From Xanthobacteraceae bacterium (GTDB lineage: Bacteria; Pseudomonadota; Alphaproteobacteria; Rhizobiales; Xanthobacteraceae), in contig JASHVC010000559.1 in the NCBI GenBank assembly GCA_030039655.1, positions 1 through 5,601 of the forward strand: 5,601 nucleotides of DNA, in the 5' to 3' direction. The position numbers were made by a program, and so were the translations under genes. How positions within the stretch are numbered: position 1 is the first letter of the stretch; every line of letters begins with the position of its first letter. Below, in pieces: positions 1-5,601 of this stretch. The notes under the pieces were generated by a model. That model was not told the DNA's origin, did not search any database, and saw nothing but the letters and a program-made list of their open reading frames with translations.

Positions 1-2
1 TC

Positions 3-1076
3 GGCATCGGCATCGCCGGCACAAGCGGCAAGTCCACTACCGTCGGCATGATCGGGTGGATTCTGCACCGCGCCGGAAAAAACCCGACGATTATGAACGG
101 CGCCGATATGAAGAACTTCATCGACTCGGGCTCGCCGTTTGCCAGCGCCCGGGTCGGCGACGGCGATATTTTCGTCAGCGAAGTCGACGAGAGCGACGGC
201 TCGATTGCACTTTTTAGGCCGCACGTTGCGGTCGTGAACAATATCTCGCTTGACCATAAGTCACTCGACGAGCTGCGTACCCTTTTCCGGAGTTTTGTCG
301 CCAGCGCACAAACGGCGGTACTGAACCTCGATAATGCGGAAGCCGCAGCGCTTGCCACCGATCTGAAGCCCGGCCAGGTAATAACCTACAGTCTGCACGC
401 CGCATCGGCCGATCTCCTCGCTTCTGCTCCAGTCCAGTCGCCGACTGGCGTTGCGTTTCAAGTAAGGGCGCGCGATTCAGGAGAGACTGCGAATGTGACG
501 CTGAAAGTTCCAGGACTGCATAACGTCGCCAACGCGCTGGCCGCGCTGGGCGCCACGCAGGCATGTGGGGTGAGCCTTTCTAAGGCAGCGAGCTATCTGG
601 GTGAGTTCAGCGGCACTCGCCGGCGATTGGAGGTCGTGGGCACTGCCAAAGAGATCACCGTGATCGACGACTTCGCTCACAACCCGGACAAGATTTCGGC
701 AACGCTCAAAACCCTGCATGCGTTCCCCGGCCGCCTGTTGCTCATGTTTCAGCCCCATGGCTATGGCCCGATTCGTTTGATGAAGGACGCCTTGGTGGAC
801 TGTTTTGCAAATGGGTTGCGCGATGACGACTTCCTGATGATGCCCGCGCCGGTCTATTTCGGCGGCACCGTCGATCGCAGCGTTGGAAGCCACGACGTTA
901 TAGGTGAAATCGAACGCCGTGGTCGAAAGGCTTTTGCATTTCCGGATCGCAGCGCCTGCGGCGACGCTCTTGTCGGGTTGGCCCGTCCTGGCGATCGCAT
1001 TGTGATCATGGGCGCGCGCGACGATTCGCTTTCCCAATTCGCGCGCGAGCTTCTTCAGCGGATTGACCACAGCTAG
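3..1076 (+). CDS. MurC-like Mur ligase, 5'-truncated by window edge
   Basis: This is an ATP-dependent Mur-type ligase, which joins an amino acid or peptide to a carboxylated nucleotide-sugar or similar acceptor through an acyl-phosphate in the cytoplasm. The frame is open from base 3, and 357 residues are visible. It opens with the P-loop GTSGKST (visible residues 6-12, bases 18-38), so the internal ATG at 48 is not the start. The central-domain motif SEVDESDGS (59-67) is MurC-like and supplies the Mg-binding glutamate; NNISLDH (79-85) supplies the conserved histidine. PGLHNVANAL (170-179), GTRRRLE (204-210) and DDFAHNP (222-228) mark the junction and C-terminal domain, followed by FQPHGYG (249-255) and MGARDDS (336-342). 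MurC proteins run about 460-490 residues with the P-loop near 120-130, so roughly 110-120 N-terminal residues (the nucleotide-binding domain) lie outside. The motifs differ from housekeeping MurC (DDYxHHP, FQPHRY, GAGD), and no dcw-cluster genes follow. A Mur ligase is near certain; the MurC substrate assignment is not. Confidence 0.88.
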   Translation, partial: GIGIAGTSGKSTTVGMIGWILHRAGKNPTIMNGADMKNFIDSGSPFASARVGDGDIFVSEVDESDGSIALFRPHVAVVNNISLDHKSLDELRTLFRSFVASAQTAVLNLDNAEAAALATDLKPGQVITYSLHAASADLLASAPVQSPTGVAFQVRARDSGETANVTLKVPGLHNVANALAALGATQACGVSLSKAASYLGEFSGTRRRLEVVGTAKEITVIDDFAHNPDKISATLKTLHAFPGRLLLMFQPHGYGPIRLMKDALVDCFANGLRDDDFLMMPAPVYFGGTVDRSVGSHDVIGEIERRGRKAFAFPDRSACGDALVGLARPGDRIVIMGARDDSLSQFARELLQRIDHS

Positions 1077-1150
1077 ATTTTGTGACGGGACGTGTCGTGA
1101 CAGTGGCGGCAGCCTGCTTTACCCTGTTGTCGAGCCAAACCGTCATCCTC

Positions 1151-1155
1151 GGAGG
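1151..1155 (+). promoter_or_regulatory. Ribosome binding site that fixes the start at 1164
   Basis: GGAGG, followed by T, sits 8 bases before the ATG at 1164, which is ideal Shine-Dalgarno spacing. An in-frame GTG at 1155-1157 overlaps this element by one base and could not use it, so the longer reading from GTG is unlikely. Confidence 0.85.
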
Positions 1156-1163
1156 TGAAAGTC

Positions 1164-2225
1164 ATGAGCTCTCGTGCTTTTAGGCGCGCCCCGATCTCCC
1201 GCCGAAGTTTTCTGAAGAGGTCAGCGCTGACCGCCGGCGCGCTGACACTACCGCTGGCGCCCCTCCGCGCGCACGCCGCGGAGCCGCTCAAGCCGGTGTC
1301 GATGACGCTCGACTGGCTTTATGAAGGCACCAACGTCGGCTTCATAGTCGCGCAGGAGCAAGGGTTCTTCCGCGAGGCCGGGCTCGACGTTGCGGTCAGC
1401 TCCGGCAAGGGTTCCGGCAGCACCGCGCAGCTGGTTGCCAGCAAGGCAACACAGATCGGCTTCTCGGACGGCTTCGTGGTTGGCAACGGCATCGCCAAAG
1501 GCATGGCCATCAAGACCGTCGGAAGCATTTTCCGGCGCGGGCCAGCCACCATCATGGTGCTCGCCGAATCCTCCATCAAGACTCCGAAGGACCTCGAAGG
1601 CAAAACCGTCGCCATGACCGCGGGCAGCGCGGTGTTCCAGCAATGGCCCGCTTTCGTCAAGGGTGCCGGTCTTGACGCGGCCAAGATCAACATCGTCAAC
1701 GTCGACTCGGCTGGACTTGGTCCGGCGCTCATCAGCGGCAAGGTCGATGCCATCGGCGGTTACCCCGCCAGCTACGTGCCAAGCATCGAAATCCTTGGAA
1801 AGAAGGAAGCCCGCATCATGTGGTTCGCCGACAGCGGCGTCAGTGTTGTCGGCAACGGCATCGTCGTCCATCAGGATCTGCTCAAGAGCGATCCCGACAT
1901 CGTTCGCGCGTTCATCCCGGCGGCAATCAAGGGCTTCCTGTACGGGCGGCAAAATCCCGACGCGGCGGTTGCCGCCGTACAGAAATATCAGTCAACGGCT
2001 GACCCGGCGGTCGTAAAACGCGGCTTCGAGATTTCCTGGAAAACCTGGGTTACACCGCACACCAAGGGAAAGCCGCTCGGCTGGGAGGCTGACGAAGATT
2101 GGGCCTCCACCATTCAGGTCCTCAAGCAGTATGGCGGCGTAACCGCGTCCTTACAGCCGAGCGACGTCTTCACCAACGAATTCGTCCCCACCGGCGACGA
2201 ATACGTGCCGCCGCAAGAGTCTTAA
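1164..2225 (+). CDS. ABC transporter substrate-binding protein, NMT1/SsuA/TauA-like, Tat-exported
   Basis: This is a periplasmic solute receptor of the type II binding-protein fold (NMT1/THI5/SsuA/TauA superfamily), which would hand a small ligand to an ABC permease. The 353-residue protein begins with a textbook twin-arginine signal: SRRSFLK at residues 12-18, a hydrophobic run at about 20-34, and an AHA/A cleavage site near residue 38. Export of the folded protein through Tat is therefore expected. The mature part starts with the family pattern TLDWLYEGTNVGF (48-60), then GFF..AGLDV (67-76) and a GKGSGS ligand-loop region (81-86). An SIKTPKDLEGKTV segment and an alternating lobe-two region follow, as in pyrimidine-precursor, sulfonate and taurine receptors. 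The ATG at 1164 is chosen because of the ribosome binding site at 1151-1155. It lies 87 bases after the Mur ligase and could be co-transcribed, but no clear promoter or its absence can be shown. No permease or ATPase gene follows; the next genes are convergent. The ligand cannot be read from the sequence. Confidence 0.92.
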   Translation: MSSRAFRRAPISRRSFLKRSALTAGALTLPLAPLRAHAAEPLKPVSMTLDWLYEGTNVGFIVAQEQGFFREAGLDVAVSSGKGSGSTAQLVASKATQIGFSDGFVVGNGIAKGMAIKTVGSIFRRGPATIMVLAESSIKTPKDLEGKTVAMTAGSAVFQQWPAFVKGAGLDAAKINIVNVDSAGLGPALISGKVDAIGGYPASYVPSIEILGKKEARIMWFADSGVSVVGNGIVVHQDLLKSDPDIVRAFIPAAIKGFLYGRQNPDAAVAAVQKYQSTADPAVVKRGFEISWKTWVTPHTKGKPLGWEADEDWASTIQVLKQYGGVTASLQPSDVFTNEFVPTGDEYVPPQES

Positions 2226-2248
2226 GCGGCCAACTCAATATCTGACCT

Positions 2249-2350
2249 TCAGTTATTCGCCGGCAGCGCAAACACGTAAAGCGCGTTGTGTCCATGCACG
2301 GGCTTAATGCTCGGCGCCATATCGAGCACGCTCGTGTGGCCGTCGGAGAG
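2249..2350 (-). pseudogene. Possible C-terminal remnant of a lost minus-strand gene
   Basis: Between the convergent genes, one minus-strand frame is open for 33 codons from just after a TAG (2351-2353) to a TGA (2249-2251). It has no ribosome binding site or start at its upstream end; the only ATG is at 2320. The peptide ends LYVFALPANN, preceded by LDMAPSIKPVHGHN. The LYVFALP ending resembles the last strand of PQQ/quinoprotein-type beta-propeller dehydrogenases; that family match is from memory and tentative. Of the 33 codons, 26 end in G or C, as expected for formerly coding DNA in this genome. It most likely marks the 3' end of a gene whose body was deleted before or during arrival of the neighbouring operon. 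The alternatives are chance, or a short unrecognised peptide. Confidence 0.42.
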
Positions 2351-2379
2351 CTATCTCCAACTTCAGTCCGCGTGCGCAG

Positions 2380-3360
2380 TTAGTTCACCTGAGCGGCGAG
2401 CCCGGTGATCTCTGGATCGATAAACCTGCCGATGTCCCGCGGGCCGTCGAAATTGTTCATCTCTTCCATCGCCTTGATGAGATTACCGACAGTGGCCGAC
2501 TCAATCGCGCCCTTATGATCGAACATGTGGATCTGACGGTAATACGCGTAAGTGGCTTCCAGGTCTGAACGGTCCATACTGGATTCTTTGGCCATGATAT
2601 CGATCGCTTCGCTGCGGTTGGCGTCCTGATTGAACCAGTCGACCCCTTTGGCCATGGCGCTGAGGAAACCGATCAACAACGGCTTATGCGTGCTGGCCCA
2701 CGCGATGTTGGTCGCGTATCCGGTAAATGGCAGGCCGTGCGTATAGTCCGCCACATCGGCGAGATGGGACAAGCCGATGCTCTTTGCCTTAAAGCTGAAT
2801 GGCGGCACGAACAGCGCGGCATCGACGGCGCCCGACGACAGCGCCGCGAACCGCGCGGCCGTGGTGCCGGCGAAAATCATGTCGTATTCGCCAGGCTTGA
2901 CCCCGTTCGGGATCAACGTGCGTTCGAGATAAATGCGGGTGATGTCGGTAGCGCCGCCGATATTGATCAGCTTGCCGCGCAGCTCGATGATAGACTTGAT
3001 CGCAGGCTTTGCCCACAACGAATACGGAGCTACCTGGGTCTCGACGCGGAGCACTGCGATCTTGGCTCCCCTGTCGATGGCGAGCAGCGGATCGGTGAGG
3101 CCGCCGGACGCCAGATTGGTCGAGCCGGATGCAATTTGCTGTATCGCTAAGGCAGTCGACGGCGCTGCGATCAGATCGAGCGCGACGCCGCTTTCCGCCA
3201 TGTAGCCTTTGGTCATGGCGATGAAAATCGGCCATTGTTGCGCCGAGCCTTTGCCGGTCGTCACCATGCTGATGGTTTCGGCGGCCGTCGCTTGCGGCGG
3301 CTCTCCCAAGCCGACCGCGGCAGCCGCCAAAAAGCCGAGCAATACGAACGTCGGTTTCAT
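2380..3360 (-). CDS. ABC transporter substrate-binding protein, NMT1/TauA-like, Sec-exported
   Basis: This is a second periplasmic solute receptor of the NMT1/SsuA/TauA superfamily, 326 residues long. It has a Sec-type signal: Lys2, a hydrophobic core at about residues 4-19, and cleavage near ATA-A (24-27). After it come TTGKGSAQQWPIFIAM (34-49), TKGYMAESGV (50-59), an IASGSTNLASGGL stretch where the family usually carries the V/I-A-x-G-x-x-D/N-x-G-x-G pattern, and a second lobe with SGAVDAALFVPP. The start is placed at the ATG at 3360, because it begins a clean signal peptide and has GAGGA at 3365-3369 just upstream, although the 4-base spacing is short. An in-frame ATG at 3423 would add 21 polar residues in front of the signal and overlap the upstream gene. 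It lies 37 bases after the monooxygenase gene and is last in the putative operon, so its ligand is plausibly the monooxygenase substrate. It is only distantly similar to the Tat-exported receptor facing it. Confidence 0.9.
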   Translation of the reverse strand: MKPTFVLLGFLAAAAVGLGEPPQATAAETISMVTTGKGSAQQWPIFIAMTKGYMAESGVALDLIAAPSTALAIQQIASGSTNLASGGLTDPLLAIDRGAKIAVLRVETQVAPYSLWAKPAIKSIIELRGKLINIGGATDITRIYLERTLIPNGVKPGEYDMIFAGTTAARFAALSSGAVDAALFVPPFSFKAKSIGLSHLADVADYTHGLPFTGYATNIAWASTHKPLLIGFLSAMAKGVDWFNQDANRSEAIDIMAKESSMDRSDLEATYAYYRQIHMFDHKGAIESATVGNLIKAMEEMNNFDGPRDIGRFIDPEITGLAAQVN

Positions 3361-3397
3361 CGCGTCCTCAATCTCTCCGCCATACCGAGACCCGCGG

Positions 3398-4438
3398 TCA
3401 GGCGAGCTGCGCAAGCCGCGCATCGGCCCGAGTAAGCGGCAACAGGGGCATCACCGACTTCGCGAACCTCTCCAGTCCCGGCAACATCGGGTGGAAATTG
3501 AGCAGAAACAGCTCGATACCGATGTCTTCATAGCGACGCATGCGTTCAGCGATGAGGTCGGGCGTACCAACCAGACAGGCCCCGAGCCCTCGCGCAGCCG
3601 TTGAGGAAACTCGATCGCGCTGGCCGTAGGCCTCAAGTTCGTCCGCGCGCGCGTGCGCCTCCTTCAGCGTGTCCGCGCAGATGACGTGAGCACTCATCCC
3701 GAACGCGAGTTTGCGGCCAAAATGCCGGGCCCGTTCGCTGAGATCGCGGGTATCGTTTCTGATGGCGGCGAAGTTCTCTTCGTACTTTCTGTAATCGGCC
3801 ACGTAATTGACGAACCAGAGATCGCAATGACGCGCGATCACGTCCTTGCCGGAGTCGGTTCGGCTCGCCGTGTAGATAGGCGGATGCGGAAGGCGCACCG
3901 GTTTCATCGGCAAGGTCGCGTCTTCGACCTGAAAGAATTCGCCGCGGAACGTGAAACGATCCTCGGTCCAAAGGCCTTTGAGCACTTGCGCGAATTCATT
4001 CATGCGATTGTAGCGCGCCTCCGATGAGGCGATCCAACCGCCATTGCTGAACAGCTCGAATTCCTTCTGGTACCAGCCGTTGACCACATTAATGGCGAAG
4101 CGGCCGCCGGTGACGCGGTCGAGCGTCGCCCCCATCTTGGCAGCGAGCTGTGGCGTAATCATTCCGGGATAAACTGCCGGCATCACCTGAATCGTTTTGG
4201 TGCGGGCGGCGAGCGCCGCCGTCAACATCCAGGCTTCAAGGTCCGGCCCGAGCAGCCGCTCCGCGATGAGGGTAATGTCGAAGCCGTACGCCTCGCCTCG
4301 CGATACAACTTCGAGTGCAAACTCAAACGATTTATCCGCCCCACCATCACCGCGCGTTTTGACCTGCCGCACGCCCTCGTCCATGGCCGGTTCGGAGCAG
4401 ATCGTGTGCGGTAGCGGCGTCCATATGCCTAGGCGCAT
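3398..4438 (-). CDS. LLM-class FMN-dependent monooxygenase, SsuD/SfnG/RutA-like
   Basis: This is a cytoplasmic luciferase-like (TIM-barrel) flavin monooxygenase, 346 residues and full length for the group. Enzymes of this branch use FMNH2 from a separate reductase plus O2 to attack alkanesulfonates (SsuD), dimethyl sulfone (SfnG) or pyrimidines (RutA). The visible family pattern is the N-terminal MRLGIWTPLP, LAARTKTIQVMPAVYPG (76-92), KMGATLDRVTGGRFAINVVN (101-120) followed by GW and EF at 121-127, ARYNRMNEF (141-149), LKGLW (153-157), FRGEFF (164-169), and late GTPDLIAERMRRYEDIGIEL (291-310) followed by FHP. The order and spacing match SfnG and RutA as I remember them. It starts 44 bases after the dehydrogenase gene and ends 37 bases before the receptor gene, which argues for co-expression. 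The purine stretch AAAGGG at 4451-4456 is a weak, rather distant ribosome binding site. No flavin reductase is seen nearby. The substrate cannot be assigned; an organosulfur compound or N-heterocycle is a guess from the family. Confidence 0.93.
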   Translation of the reverse strand: MRLGIWTPLPHTICSEPAMDEGVRQVKTRGDGGADKSFEFALEVVSRGEAYGFDITLIAERLLGPDLEAWMLTAALAARTKTIQVMPAVYPGMITPQLAAKMGATLDRVTGGRFAINVVNGWYQKEFELFSNGGWIASSEARYNRMNEFAQVLKGLWTEDRFTFRGEFFQVEDATLPMKPVRLPHPPIYTASRTDSGKDVIARHCDLWFVNYVADYRKYEENFAAIRNDTRDLSERARHFGRKLAFGMSAHVICADTLKEAHARADELEAYGQRDRVSSTAARGLGACLVGTPDLIAERMRRYEDIGIELFLLNFHPMLPGLERFAKSVMPLLPLTRADARLAQLA

Positions 4439-4482
4439 CGGTGAACGGCACCCTTTGCTAGTCTCGAAATCAAGTGGTCAAC

Positions 4483-5601
4483 TTAGCCGAGGCTGACGAT
4501 CTTTCCAGGATTGAGGATGTCGAGCGGATCGATGGCGCGCTTGAGCGCGCGCATGGTGGCGAGCGCGGGTTCGCCGAATTCGGCTTCAAGGTATTTCATC
4601 TTGCCCTGGCCGATGCCGTGCTCGCCCGTGCAGGTACCGTCCATGGCGAGCGCGCGTTCGACGAGGCGTTGCGACAGGGCCTTGGCTCGCGCCACTTCGT
4701 CTGCATCGTCCATGTCCACCAGCAGCGTGAGGTGGAAGTTGCCGTCACCCACATGGCCGACGATCGGCGCCAGCAGCCGGCTCTCGGCAATGTCGCGCTG
4801 CGTGTCGACCACGCATTCGGCAAGCCGCGATATGGGCACGCAGACGTCAGTCGCAACGATGCTCGCGCCCGGCCGCAGCGCCTTGCACGACAGCGCCGCG
4901 TTATGGCGCGCCTCCCATAGGCGGGTGCGATCTTCCTGGCGCGTCGCCCATTCGAACGGGCCGCCGCCGAACTCGGCGGCGATCTCGCCGAAGCGCTCCG
5001 ACTGCTCGGCAACGCCCGCTGCGCTGCCGTGAAATTCCAGAAACAACATCGGGGTCTCGGGCAGCGACAGCTTGGAATGCAGATTGATCGCGCGCACCTG
5101 CAGCGCATCGAGAAGCTCGATGCGCGCCACCGGAATTCCGGATTGGATGGTGAGGATGGTGGCGCGGCAGCACGCCTCCACCGAAGGAAACGGGCACACG
5201 CCGCCGGAGATCGCTTCCGGAATGCCGGCGAGCTTGAGCGTCAGCTCGGTGATGACGCCGAGCGTGCCCTCGGCGCCGACCATCAGCCGCGTTAGGTCGT
5301 AGCCGGCCGACGATTTCTTGGCGCGATGGCCCGTGATCACGATCTCGCCGTTGGCGAGCACGACCTTCAGCGCCAGCACATTATCCTTCATGGTGCCGTA
5401 GCGCACCGCGTTGGTTCCGGAGCAGCGTGTGGCCGCCATGCCGCCGAGCGATGCGTCGGCGCCGGGATCGATGGGAAAGAACACGCCCTTGTCGCGGATC
5501 TGCTCGTTCAGTGCCTTGCGGGTGATGCCGGGCTCGATGACGCAATCGAGATCCTCGGGATGGACCGCGAGCACGCGATTCATGTCGCGGAAATCGAGCG
5601 A
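4483..5601 (-). CDS. FAD-linked D-2-hydroxyacid (D-lactate) dehydrogenase, LDHD/GlcD type, 5'-truncated by window edge
   Basis: This flavoprotein oxidises a D-2-hydroxyacid (D-lactate, glycolate or a longer homologue) to the 2-oxoacid and passes electrons to quinone or cytochrome rather than NAD. The frame is open to the last base, with 372 residues visible; the family is about 460-500 long, so about 90-110 N-terminal residues are outside. The ATG at 5583 is internal: SLDFRDMNRVL reads straight through it. The FAD-binding (PCMH) domain shows PGADASLGGMAATRCSGTNA (visible residues 46-65), RYGTMKDNVLALKVV (67-81), KKSSAGYDLTRL (95-106) and GAEGTLGVITELTLKL (109-124). The FAD-oxidase C-terminal domain shows TDVCVPISRL (251-260), the metal-binding GHVGDGNFH (282-290), GTCTGEHGIG (322-331) and a terminal DPLDILNPGKI. 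The match to human and yeast mitochondrial D-lactate dehydrogenase, recalled from memory, is close along the whole visible length, closer than to GlcD. Its true substrate here may be a larger 2-hydroxyacid. It is the most upstream visible gene of the putative minus-strand operon. Confidence 0.95.
   Translation of the reverse strand, partial: SLDFRDMNRVLAVHPEDLDCVIEPGITRKALNEQIRDKGVFFPIDPGADASLGGMAATRCSGTNAVRYGTMKDNVLALKVVLANGEIVITGHRAKKSSAGYDLTRLMVGAEGTLGVITELTLKLAGIPEAISGGVCPFPSVEACCRATILTIQSGIPVARIELLDALQVRAINLHSKLSLPETPMLFLEFHGSAAGVAEQSERFGEIAAEFGGGPFEWATRQEDRTRLWEARHNAALSCKALRPGASIVATDVCVPISRLAECVVDTQRDIAESRLLAPIVGHVGDGNFHLTLLVDMDDADEVARAKALSQRLVERALAMDGTCTGEHGIGQGKMKYLEAEFGEPALATMRALKRAIDPLDILNPGKIVSLG

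Noticed and set aside
1155..1163. In-frame GTG start that would lengthen the Tat-exported receptor by three residues.
   Set aside because: It overlaps the GGAGG ribosome binding site, which is ideally spaced for the ATG at 1164.
1077..1163. Search for a promoter or operator in the gap before the Tat-exported receptor, including the small TGTC-GT-GACA inverted repeat near 1094-1103.
   Set aside because: No -35/-10 pair with sensible spacing was found, and a 4-bp half-site is not enough to call an operator.
477..1952. Long open frames on the minus strand opposite the Mur ligase and the Tat-exported receptor (477-1070 and 1248-1952).
   Set aside because: They carry no recognisable motifs and are antisense to strongly supported genes; high GC makes such shadow frames common.
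2323..2334. CGAG/CTCG inverted repeat in the intergenic region.
   Set aside because: It has only 4-5 pairs with a very tight loop, lies within the coding-like remnant, and is expected by chance in GC-rich DNA.
2345..2358. Short inverted repeat GGAGA-GCTA-TCTCC between the convergent genes, considered as a terminator.
   Set aside because: The stem is only 5 bp and no T-tract follows on either strand.
1654..3243. Shared QQWP-x-F string in the two receptors (middle of the plus-strand one, start of the minus-strand one).
   Set aside because: It occurs at non-equivalent positions in the fold and is too short to indicate a repeat or recent duplication.
3361..3423. In-frame upstream ATG at 3423 for the Sec-exported receptor.
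   Set aside because: It would put 21 polar residues before an otherwise clean signal peptide and overlap the end of the monooxygenase gene.

Overview
The window is GC-rich chromosomal DNA with strong G/C preference at third codon positions. Its gene content is metabolic: periplasmic binding proteins of the NMT1/SsuA/TauA type, a flavin monooxygenase and an FAD-linked hydroxyacid dehydrogenase. This suits a metabolically versatile alphaproteobacterium, with Bradyrhizobium/Rhodopseudomonas-like Rhizobiales as the best guess. That assignment is inference from composition and gene families; the window has no rRNA, tRNA or other taxonomic marker.

Layout. On the plus strand, the 3' three quarters of a MurC-like Mur ligase enters from the left edge, beginning almost exactly at its ATP-binding P-loop, and ends at 1076. 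After an 87-base gap comes a complete ABC-transporter substrate-binding protein with a Tat signal peptide (1164-2225). On the minus strand, running inward from the right edge, are an LDHD/GlcD-type FAD-linked D-2-hydroxyacid dehydrogenase (partial, 5601-4483), an LLM-class FMN-dependent monooxygenase of the SsuD/SfnG/RutA type (4438-3398), and a second substrate-binding protein with a Sec-type signal peptide (3360-2380). The minus-strand genes are 44 and 37 bases apart and look like one operon. The two groups converge on a 154-base intergenic stretch (2226-2379) that holds what looks like the decayed C-terminal end of a lost minus-strand gene, possibly a quinoprotein-like beta-propeller protein.

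How they may work together. The minus-strand set has the shape of a small uptake-and-oxidation unit: a periplasmic receptor captures a small organic compound, an FMNH2/O2-dependent monooxygenase attacks it, and a flavin dehydrogenase oxidises a 2-hydroxyacid product or a related acid. No ABC permease, ATPase, flavin reductase or regulator is visible, so partners must lie outside the window or be shared. The plus-strand Mur ligase is not followed by murB, ddl or ftsQ as in a division/cell-wall cluster, so it is probably a second, specialised MurC-like ligase rather than the housekeeping enzyme.

I see no mobile element, CRISPR array, RNA gene or convincing intrinsic terminator. The region reads as ordinary accessory metabolism. 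The points worth following are the composition of the putative operon, the atypical Mur ligase and the gene remnant.
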